Made by a program: the position numbers and the translations under genes | Notes under the pieces: model-generated | Seen by the model: only the letters and a program-made list of their open reading frames with translations | Database searches by the model: none | Told to the model about the DNA's origin: nothing | Part shown: positions 1 through 6,733 of the stretch, one piece after another | Position numbering within the stretch: the stretch's first letter is position 1 | Layout: each line of letters opens with the position of its first letter | Source of the DNA: JBGPLH01 sp041486365 [NCBI: Thermodesulfobacteriota bacterium] | Lineage (GTDB): Bacteria; JAUYMQ01 | DNA length: 8,520 nt | NCBI GenBank assembly: GCA_041486365.1 | Contig: JBGPLH010000126.1 | Coordinates: 1 to 8,520 of the forward strand | Direction of reading: 5' to 3'

Positions 1-1433
1 ATCAACTTCCCCTCGAGCCCGGCGGGGAGCGGCAGCCCCAGGCTGTAGAGCAGCGTGGGCGCCGTGTCGGCGATGGCGCGGGAGGGGAGCGTGGCGCCGC
101 GCCGGATCCCCGGCCCCATCGCCATGAAGATCCCCTCGTGGCGGTGCATACCGCTCACCTGCCGGCGCGGCTTCACGAGCTGGTCGGAGGGGAGGATGGA
201 GGGATGCCCGCCGTCCCTCAGGTAGAGCGTGATGTCCGGCGCGTCCTCCATCGCGGGACCCGGGTAGGCCTCCTCGCGGATGACGGCGCGCTTGATCACC
301 GTGTCGTTCGTCGCCGGATCGCGCCAGGACAGCAACTCCTCGACGAGCTTCGCCCGGTACGACGGGTATTCCTCCTTCGTGACGCCGCCCCAGCCGCGCT
401 CGGCCTTGCGGATGTAGACGCCGTTGGCGCTGGAGGAGCGCACGTAGGCCCTCGTGCGGGGCCAGTCGACCGTCTTGTAGAAGTCGAAGATGTACGGCGC
501 CGTGAGCTGATCGTCCGGGTTCGGCGGCATCGCGCTCTTCCAGACGAGGTGGCCGCGCTCCGCGAGGAACGCATTGGCGAAGACGATCTCCGACGTGGGC
601 CCCGCCCCGTGGTCGGAAGCGAGGAACACACGGGTCTCTTGACCCGCGATCTCGACCAGCGAGGCGAGGTAGCCGTCCAGCCGGACGAAGTAGTCGATCG
701 AGAGATCGCGGATTCGCTTCTCCCAGTCGGTGTTCAGCGTGTCCTTGAGATCCGGATCGAGGAACCGCCAGCACAGGTGCTGGAGCCGATCCACGCCCTC
801 GAAGACGATCGCGGCGAAATCCCACTGCTCCTCGGTGATGAGCATCTTCGCGACCTGGTACCAGTGCTGGTCCTTGTTCGTGATGTAGCCGACCCAGCGC
901 TCGTACTCCTCCGCCGGAACGCCATCCACCGCCTTGCGGTTCAAATCCATGTTCCAGCTGAACTCCTTCGGGTCGAATCCCGGGAGCGCGATCAGGCGGT
1001 GGTATAGGTCCCGCGGGTACACGCTGGTCCTGAGCTGCCGGGCCAGGATGTAGCCGGGCACCACGAAGCCGTTCACGGGCTTGGCGGGGAACGTCGCCGG
1101 GAAGTTCAGCTGGATCACCCGCCGGCCGTGGCGGTTGGCCATGGAGACGATCGTCTCGCAGCGCACGTCGTTGGACGTGACGAGCCGTCCCCAGGGACCG
1201 TGCTCGTACTCCGTCCAGTGCATGAAGTCGAAGATCCCGTGCGCCCCCGGGTTCATCCCCGTCATGAGCGTGGGCCATGCCAGCGGCGTGATCGGATTCG
1301 GCGTGGAGATCAGATCCGCGCGCACGCCCTCCTCGAGGCAGCGCCCGAGGAACGGGAGCCGTCCCTCGGCGACAAGGTCGTCGAGAAGGGTGAAGGTCAT
1401 GCTGTCCAGGCCGAGCAGAAGCGTGCGAGCCAC
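1..1433 (-). CDS. Alkaline phosphatase superfamily phosphodiesterase/nucleotide pyrophosphatase-like protein, 3' end outside window
   Basis: 477 codons are visible and the C terminus lies beyond the left edge. The GTG start directly abuts the ACP stop codon. The first in-frame ATG (codon 12) would remove the metal ligand D10, so GTG is preferred. Hallmarks of the type I phosphodiesterase group are in order: D10 (LLGLDSMTF), probable nucleophile T49 (PITPLAWPTLMTG), NPGAHGIFDF at 61-70, D215 and H219 (GVDRLQHLCW), D274/H275 (ASDHGAG) and H430 (SGMHRHEGIFMAMGPGI). These fit a two-metal site that hydrolyses phosphomonoesters or phosphodiesters. The N terminus runs straight into the first core strand, with no signal peptide or membrane segment, so the protein is probably cytoplasmic. 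The substrate is unknown. Its position last in a lipid/polyketide operon suggests action on a nucleotide-activated, phospholipid-like or phosphopantetheine-linked intermediate. It may equally be an unrelated co-transcribed enzyme. Confidence 0.88.
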   Translation of the reverse strand, partial: MARTLLLGLDSMTFTLLDDLVAEGRLPFLGRCLEEGVRADLISTPNPITPLAWPTLMTGMNPGAHGIFDFMHWTEYEHGPWGRLVTSNDVRCETIVSMANRHGRRVIQLNFPATFPAKPVNGFVVPGYILARQLRTSVYPRDLYHRLIALPGFDPKEFSWNMDLNRKAVDGVPAEEYERWVGYITNKDQHWYQVAKMLITEEQWDFAAIVFEGVDRLQHLCWRFLDPDLKDTLNTDWEKRIRDLSIDYFVRLDGYLASLVEIAGQETRVFLASDHGAGPTSEIVFANAFLAERGHLVWKSAMPPNPDDQLTAPYIFDFYKTVDWPRTRAYVRSSSANGVYIRKAERGWGGVTKEEYPSYRAKLVEELLSWRDPATNDTVIKRAVIREEAYPGPAMEDAPDITLYLRDGGHPSILPSDQLVKPRRQVSGMHRHEGIFMAMGPGIRRGATLPSRAIADTAPTLLYSLGLPLPAGLEGKL

Positions 1434-1754
1434 CTAGATCTTCCCCCTTTCCGCGAGCGTCCGGTGCAGGAAATCGGCGAGCTGCGAGACCCGGAGGTCG
1501 GTCACGTAGCGCCCGTCCTCGATCAATATCTGTTCGAAGCCCAGATCCTGCTCCTGGTAGACCTCGCCGAGCGTCACGATCAGATGCACCACGTCGATCG
1601 ACTCGAAGGCCAGGTCGCCCACCAGCAGCGTGTCCTGGCCGATCTTCCCCGAGAACTCGATGTCCCAGTCGCTCGTCATGTCCTCGATGACGTCGAGGAC
1701 CTGCTTCAGGACCACGTCCCGACCCACGCCCCTCGGCACCGTTTCCGTGCTCAT
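1434..1754 (-). CDS. Discrete acyl carrier protein (phosphopantetheine-binding)
   Basis: This is a 106-residue acidic helical protein of the acyl carrier family, slightly longer than a typical 75-85 residue ACP. The attachment serine is S52 in the sequence DLAFESIDVVHL, which matches the usual D-S-[IL]-D-x-[VI] pattern at the start of helix II, with Glu in place of the usual Asp before Ser. The stretch after it (about residues 63-90: LGEVYQEQDLGFEQILIEDG, then YVTDLRVSQLADFL) differs from housekeeping AcpP and suggests a specialised carrier. It would carry acyl intermediates as thioesters on the 4'-phosphopantetheine arm, which is probably installed by the PPTase domain encoded just upstream. 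The ATG overlaps the PKS stop (ATGA) and is preceded by a strong ribosome site. The stop TAG abuts the next start. It could carry the chain during synthesis, or receive the finished chain for transfer; the sequence does not decide. Confidence 0.92.
   Translation of the reverse strand: MSTETVPRGVGRDVVLKQVLDVIEDMTSDWDIEFSGKIGQDTLLVGDLAFESIDVVHLIVTLGEVYQEQDLGFEQILIEDGRYVTDLRVSQLADFLHRTLAERGKI
1443..1447 (-). promoter_or_regulatory. Ribosome binding site for the phosphodiesterase gene
   Basis: The minus strand reads AAAGGGGGAAG around 1440-1450, with the G run 9 bases before the GTG at 1433-1431. It is weaker than the ACP gene's site. It overlaps the last codons of the ACP gene, and it supports a GTG start over the downstream ATG at codon 12. 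Confidence 0.45.
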
Positions 1755-4700
1755 GCGTCTTTCCTCCTGCAGGTGGTGATGGCCGCGACGAGGTCCCCCT
1801 CGCGCAGCGTGCGGACTTCCAGCGTCGCGCCCGCCATCTCCGGGCGCAGGCGGGCGGGCTCGCCGCCCACTTCCAGGGCGATCACGCCGCTGTGCTCGTC
1901 AATCTTGCGGGCCACGAGGCCCTTGGGGTTCCAGGCCAGTCCCGTTCCCAGCGCCTTGGCGGCCGCCTCCTTGGCGCACCAGGTGCGGAGCAGCCACTCG
2001 TCCCGCGCGGTCGGCGCGATCCCGTCGAGGATTGCACGCTCCTCCTCGGAAAGCGTCGCGCCGTCGAATCCCTCTGCGAGGGCGCGCGTGCGCTCGGCGT
2101 CGATCCCCACGTCGAGACCCAGGTCGCCGTCGCAGGCCACGCCGACCGCAACGGTGCGACCGTGCGACAGCGCCACGGCGGGGGCGCGTCCCACGCGGTC
2201 GAGCCATGCGCCCCGGGCGATCGGGCGGCCGAGGGAGTCCGCGGCGATCTCGACGTCCGCGGGCAGGACGTCAATCCCGTGCCGTGCGCGCAGCAGATCG
2301 CACACCGCGTCCTTCACCGCGGCGCGCGCGAGCAGCCACTGCGTGCGCCCCCGCGGAGGCCGCCGCAGCGCGCGGAAGGTCTCGCGCTCGGCGCGGCCGA
2401 GGATCAGTGAGGCGAGCTGCTTCTGCCAGATCTGACCGAAGCCCTCGAAGGTCCCCTCGGGCCAGTCGATCACCCGCCGGCAGCGCCAGGCCCCCGGCTC
2501 GAAGAGATGAGCCACGGGACCCGGCCAGGGCTCGCTAAGCCGGATCCCCCGCGACTCGGAGGTGAGCGCGCAGATCGGCGCCGGGAGATCGAACGTGCGG
2601 TCCTCCCAGCCCCGGGCCGTCGCGTGGACGCGGCCGTCTGGGTCCAGGATCGCGAGATCGGCGCGGAGGTGATCGGGGGCCAGCCGCGCGATGAGCGCGC
2701 GTCCCCTGGCGCGCGTGCCGGCCGGGAGCGGCGGCCCGTGGAGCGTGAGGGAGGCCAGCGTGAAGGGGGTCGAGTTGATCCCGCGCACGTCCGTGTCGGC
2801 GTTCCAGAAGGCGACGAGCTGCCCGGCCGCGTCCAGCAGCGCCGGGTCGATGAGGAGGCGCGGCGCCGGGTTCGTCCGGAAGAGGCCCTCGGCCGGGAGC
2901 GCGATCAGGCTGGCCTCCACGCCGTCGTCCCCCGCGCGATCGATCGAGTCGACCCCCTGGAAGGCGGGGCCGTGGAACATCCCGTCGCGGTAGAGCCGCT
3001 CGGGGGTCCATGCGGGGACCCGCTCGTTGGCCAGGGGGAACCCGGCCATCGCGGGCGATTGGGGGAAGTCGTCGGCGAAGAGCGCAACCGCCTCGAAGAG
3101 CAGGGCGGCCCGACCCTCGCCCCCGGCCTGGCGGATCTCGGTGCGAATTTCCCCGGCGCCCTCCCGCCGAGCCTCGATTTCCGCGACGACGGGGCCGTTC
3201 TCGAAGGTGATCCAGCGGTGGGCCCGCGCGTCGCGCATCCCGACGAGGCGGCGCCCGGGCTCGAGCAGCGCGGCCGCCTCCGCGGCCATCTCGATCGTCA
3301 TCGTGAAGGGCATGACGGGGAGCGCGGTGAGGGATGGATCGGTCACCGAGACCCTCCCGCCGAGCGTGTGATCGAGAAGGAACCGGTCCTCCTCCGGGTC
3401 GAGCGTGCGTCGCGAGAGAAGCCGCCGGCCGGGAGTGAACGCGACTATCTCGCCCACGAGGGGCATGCCGTGGGCGTGCGCGCCGGGCGCCTCGAGGTCC
3501 GCCGGGATCCGCGCGGCGTGGACCGCATCGATCCCGGGCGATTCGGCCTGCGCCCCTGCCGCGGGCAATTCCGGGACGCCCTCGTCCAGGAAGGCGTGCA
3601 TCACCTCCCGCTGGATCGCGAGGAAGCGCTCCATGGTGTCGAAGTACGCCCGCATCGCGGGAGCCGTCTCCGCCCGATCGAGGCCGCGCGCGGCAGCGGC
3701 GCCGCCGGCCTCGGGGGACGGGGCTTCCTTCGGCGGCGCGGGCGCGGGCGGCACCTCCCGCATGACGGGAGCTTCCGCCCCCATCGGAGCAGCGGCGCTG
3801 TTGCCCCCCGCAGGACCCGTGGCCGCCGCCGCGGGCGGGCGCAGCCCGGCCGGGAGGCCGTCCGGCCCCCCGAGGTGGAGCAGCGGCAGCGCGAGCGAGA
3901 TGTCCATCGCCGGGGCCTTGCGGGGCTCCGGGGCCGGGCCGTGCACGAGGTCCAGCCGGCGCGGCGCGCGGCGGCGGTAGAGCGCATCGAGTCGCATGGG
4001 CACGCCGTGGGCCGCGGCCATCGCCAGCATGTGGTGGAGCTGCGTGATCCCGGAGCGGCCGGGAAGGTTCGACGCCACGGCGAGGAAGGGGCGCTTGCGG
4101 AGGATGTCGTTCACGAAGGACGTCAGGTTCCCCCGTGGCCCGACCTCCACGAAGATCCGCACGCCGTCCTCGTACATGGCCTCGATCGTCTCCCGGAATC
4201 GGACCGGGCGGATCCACTGCTCCAGCGCCACGCGCCGGGCCTCGGAGGCTTCCGTCGGATAGGGGGCCGCCGTGGCGCAGGACCACAGCGTCGCCTCGGA
4301 GCGCGGCGGGTCGATGGGCGGGAACGAGTCGGCGAGGAACCGGTAGGCGGGCTCGAAGAGCGCCGTGTGGTAGGGGCGATCGAAGGGGAGGGTGGTGCAG
4401 ATCGCGCCCCCGGCCCGTAGCGTCGCCATCGTCCGCTCCGCCAGCGGCGGGTCGACCGACAGCACGACCTGGTAACGGCAGTTGTCCATCGCGACGAGGA
4501 TCCTTCCATCCGATCCCTGGACAAGTGATTCGATCAAGGCCGGCTCGGCGCCGCCCACGGCGATCAGCACGACCTGCGGCACGTCCTTCGTCTGCGAGAG
4601 GGCCAGGTACACCTTGTTCACGTTCCGGATCATCCGGATCAGGGACGCGTCGTCGTCTGCCCGCGTCGCGCCCGCCGCCAGCAGCGCCGGATACTCGCCC

Positions 4701-6733
4701 GCGCTGTGGCCGGCGATGACCTTCGGGCGCAGGCCCAGTTCGCCGAGCAGCGTGGCCATGGCGTGGCCGGCCACGAAAACCGACTCCACCGCGCCATCCA
4801 TCTGCCACAGGATCCGCTCCTGCTCCTCGAGGGTCCGGTCCTCTCCCGGCATCGGCGGCGGGAAGATGTACTGCGACGGTGTGTACCCGCGCGGGTGATC
4901 AGCGAACGCGCGATCCATCAGGTCGAAGCGCGAGCGCACCGACGGGAAGTGCATGCACAGATCGGCGAGCATGTTCGGGTACTGCGATCCCTCGCCGGGG
5001 AAGAGGAACGCGAGCTTGCCGCTTTCGTGCAGGGGCGCGTCGACGAAGTGGATCCCCCCCCGGTCCTTGATCCGCGCGCAGGACGGATCGGCGAGGCGTC
5101 CGAGGGCGTGGTCGAGCTTGCGCGCGAGCTCGGCGGTGTCGGTCGCGACCACGGCGAGGCGGAGCCGGCCGTCGAGGTCCGCGTTCACCGTGTACGCGAC
5201 GTCCCGCAGCGGCGTCTCCGGCGCGCGCTCCAGATAACGCTCGAGCAGCCTTCCGCGGGCCATCAGCGCCTCCCGCGTGTCGCCCGCGAGGATCACCACC
5301 TCGGAGTCCCACGTGCGATCGAGGCTCATCGTGGCGTGCTCGTCGGCCGCGGCGTGCTCCTCGAGGATCGCGTGGGCGTTGATCCCGCCGAATCCGAAGG
5401 CGTTCACCCCGGCGCGCCGCGGCGTCTCTCCGCCGTGGATCCAGGGGCGCGTCTCCGTGTTGAAGTAGAAGGGGGTCTTCTCGATCTCGAGCTTCGGGTT
5501 GGGATTGTCGAGGTGGATCGTCGGCGGCAGCACCTTGTGGTAGAGCGCCAGCGCGGCCTTGATCGTCCCCGCGGCGCCCGAGGCCGGGAGGAGGTGGCTG
5601 ATCATCGACTTGACGGATCCCAGCGCGATGCGCGGCGCGCCCCGCCGCTCGCCGAAGACGCGGCGCAGGGCCTGGATCTCCGTCTCGTCCCCGACCGGCA
5701 TCGCCGTGCCGTGCGCCTCGATGAGCCCCACGGTCGCCGGATCGATCCCGGCCGCCTCGTATGCGCGCCGGAGCGCCAGCTCTTCGCCTTCCACGCGCGG
5801 CGTGAGGATCGCCCGCGCGCGCCCGTCGCTCGAGGTTCCCACGGAGCAGAGGAGGGCGTACACCCGGTTGCCGTCCCGCTCCGCGTCCTCCAGGCGCTTG
5901 AGGAGCAGCATCCCCGCCCCTTCCCCCAGCATCGTGCCGTCGGCCTCCCGGTCGAAGGGGCGCAGGTGCGGTTTGTGCGACAGGGCGCCCATGTCGGCGA
6001 ACATGTTGTGGATCGGAGCCGGCGTGGACACCTGGACGCCGCCCACGAGCGCGGCGTCGCAGCGGTGATCGCGGAGATCCTGGAGCGCCTTCTCCATCGC
6101 GATGATGGAGGATGCGCAGGCGCCGTCGATCGTGTGGTTCACGCCGCGGAGATCGAAGCGATTGGCGATGCGCCCCGACACGAGGCTCGGTGCCATCCCG
6201 GCGGCGGTCTCCGGGGTGATGGGCGGCACGCACTGCGTGAGGCGCTCGCGGATCGCCCGCAGCTCCTCCTCGGTGTGCTCGGGGTGCAGCTCGCGCAGGA
6301 GCCTCAGGAACTGGTCGATCGCGATCTTGTGCTGGAACTGGATCAGCACGCCCCGGTTGGTGAAGGTGCCGCGCCCGAGGATCACCTCGGTCCGCTCCCG
6401 GTTGAGCGGGAGATCCGGGACGCCGGCGTCCAGGAGCGTCTGGTGCGCCACCTCGAGCGCGAGGAATTGATCCGGCTCGGCGCCGTCCACGCTGCTCGGC
6501 ATGATTCCGAACTCGAGCGGATGGAACTTCGCGAGATCCCCGATGTACCCGCCGCGCACGCAGTACAGGCCCGTCTGCTCCCGCGTCTCGAGGAAGGGCT
6601 CCATCCCCCGGCTCGGGGGCGGGTCGCTCACCGCGTCCACCTTGCGGACGATGTTCTCCCAGTACGTCGCCACGTCGGGCGCCTTGGGAAAGAGGCACGC
6701 CATGCCGACGATCGCCACGGGCTTCGCGTTCAC
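1751..6733 (-). CDS. Iterative polyketide/fatty-acid synthase, KS-AT-DH-PPTase
   Basis: This is a complete 1660-residue cytosolic synthase. The GTG start at 6733 is chosen because the KS begins at once (KPVAIVGMACLFP), a purine-rich ribosome site precedes it, and it overlaps the upstream stop. The frame stays open for 290 codons upstream, but that stretch is antisense-like shadow inside the neighbouring gene. Ketosynthase, 1-460: C206 (DGACASS), H341 (EAHGTAMPVGDE) and K375/H380 (GSVKSMISH) are all present. A KS-to-AT linker follows. Acyltransferase, about 571-885: nucleophile S677 (GHSAGE), likely carboxylate-binding R703, and H789 (RPYHT); this pattern fits malonyl-CoA loading. An Ala/Pro-rich linker (about 930-1025) and a helical segment (1026-1050) come next. 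Dehydratase, about 1088-1375: H1122 (FLLDHTLGG), D1301 and Q1305 (LLDAAGQ). PPTase, about 1440-1655: SH at 1523-1524, metal ligands D1545/E1547 (GIDAE), and WCAKEAAAK at 1585-1593. There is no carrier, KR, ER or thioesterase, so it must work with partners in trans. It resembles Hgl, Pfa and enediyne synthases, but I cannot assign a product. Confidence 0.93.
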   Translation of the reverse strand: MNAKPVAIVGMACLFPKAPDVATYWENIVRKVDAVSDPPPSRGMEPFLETREQTGLYCVRGGYIGDLAKFHPLEFGIMPSSVDGAEPDQFLALEVAHQTLLDAGVPDLPLNRERTEVILGRGTFTNRGVLIQFQHKIAIDQFLRLLRELHPEHTEEELRAIRERLTQCVPPITPETAAGMAPSLVSGRIANRFDLRGVNHTIDGACASSIIAMEKALQDLRDHRCDAALVGGVQVSTPAPIHNMFADMGALSHKPHLRPFDREADGTMLGEGAGMLLLKRLEDAERDGNRVYALLCSVGTSSDGRARAILTPRVEGEELALRRAYEAAGIDPATVGLIEAHGTAMPVGDETEIQALRRVFGERRGAPRIALGSVKSMISHLLPASGAAGTIKAALALYHKVLPPTIHLDNPNPKLEIEKTPFYFNTETRPWIHGGETPRRAGVNAFGFGGINAHAILEEHAAADEHATMSLDRTWDSEVVILAGDTREALMARGRLLERYLERAPETPLRDVAYTVNADLDGRLRLAVVATDTAELARKLDHALGRLADPSCARIKDRGGIHFVDAPLHESGKLAFLFPGEGSQYPNMLADLCMHFPSVRSRFDLMDRAFADHPRGYTPSQYIFPPPMPGEDRTLEEQERILWQMDGAVESVFVAGHAMATLLGELGLRPKVIAGHSAGEYPALLAAGATRADDDASLIRMIRNVNKVYLALSQTKDVPQVVLIAVGGAEPALIESLVQGSDGRILVAMDNCRYQVVLSVDPPLAERTMATLRAGGAICTTLPFDRPYHTALFEPAYRFLADSFPPIDPPRSEATLWSCATAAPYPTEASEARRVALEQWIRPVRFRETIEAMYEDGVRIFVEVGPRGNLTSFVNDILRKRPFLAVASNLPGRSGITQLHHMLAMAAAHGVPMRLDALYRRRAPRRLDLVHGPAPEPRKAPAMDISLALPLLHLGGPDGLPAGLRPPAAAATGPAGGNSAAAPMGAEAPVMREVPPAPAPPKEAPSPEAGGAAAARGLDRAETAPAMRAYFDTMERFLAIQREVMHAFLDEGVPELPAAGAQAESPGIDAVHAARIPADLEAPGAHAHGMPLVGEIVAFTPGRRLLSRRTLDPEEDRFLLDHTLGGRVSVTDPSLTALPVMPFTMTIEMAAEAAALLEPGRRLVGMRDARAHRWITFENGPVVAEIEARREGAGEIRTEIRQAGGEGRAALLFEAVALFADDFPQSPAMAGFPLANERVPAWTPERLYRDGMFHGPAFQGVDSIDRAGDDGVEASLIALPAEGLFRTNPAPRLLIDPALLDAAGQLVAFWNADTDVRGINSTPFTLASLTLHGPPLPAGTRARGRALIARLAPDHLRADLAILDPDGRVHATARGWEDRTFDLPAPICALTSESRGIRLSEPWPGPVAHLFEPGAWRCRRVIDWPEGTFEGFGQIWQKQLASLILGRAERETFRALRRPPRGRTQWLLARAAVKDAVCDLLRARHGIDVLPADVEIAADSLGRPIARGAWLDRVGRAPAVALSHGRTVAVGVACDGDLGLDVGIDAERTRALAEGFDGATLSEEERAILDGIAPTARDEWLLRTWCAKEAAAKALGTGLAWNPKGLVARKIDEHSGVIALEVGGEPARLRPEMAGATLEVRTLREGDLVAAITTCRRKDA
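1763..1767 (-). promoter_or_regulatory. Ribosome binding site for the acyl carrier protein gene
   Basis: The minus strand reads GGAGG, 8 bases before the ATG at 1754-1752, within the last codons of the PKS gene. It is a near-perfect Shine-Dalgarno match and the strongest in the window. This fits a need for many carrier molecules per synthase, which is an inference. Confidence 0.7.

Noticed and set aside
138-1007. A 289-codon plus-strand open frame opposite the phosphodiesterase gene
   Set aside because: The minus-strand frame holds every expected alkaline phosphatase superfamily motif in order, so the plus-strand frame is a shadow.
1434-1754. Housekeeping fatty-acid ACP (acpP)
   Set aside because: The residues around S52 and the long post-serine region differ from AcpP, and there are no fab genes beside it.
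2535-4808. A 757-codon minus-strand open frame within the PKS gene
   Set aside because: It is a frame-shifted reading of the AT-DH region, rich in Arg, Gly and Pro, and has none of the intact AT or DH motifs found in the main frame.
5054-5061. A run of eight C (eight G on the coding strand) at the KS-AT linker as a possible frameshift site
   Set aside because: The same frame runs from the KS before it into the AT motif FLFPGEGSQ after it, so there is no sign of a broken or programmed-frameshift gene.
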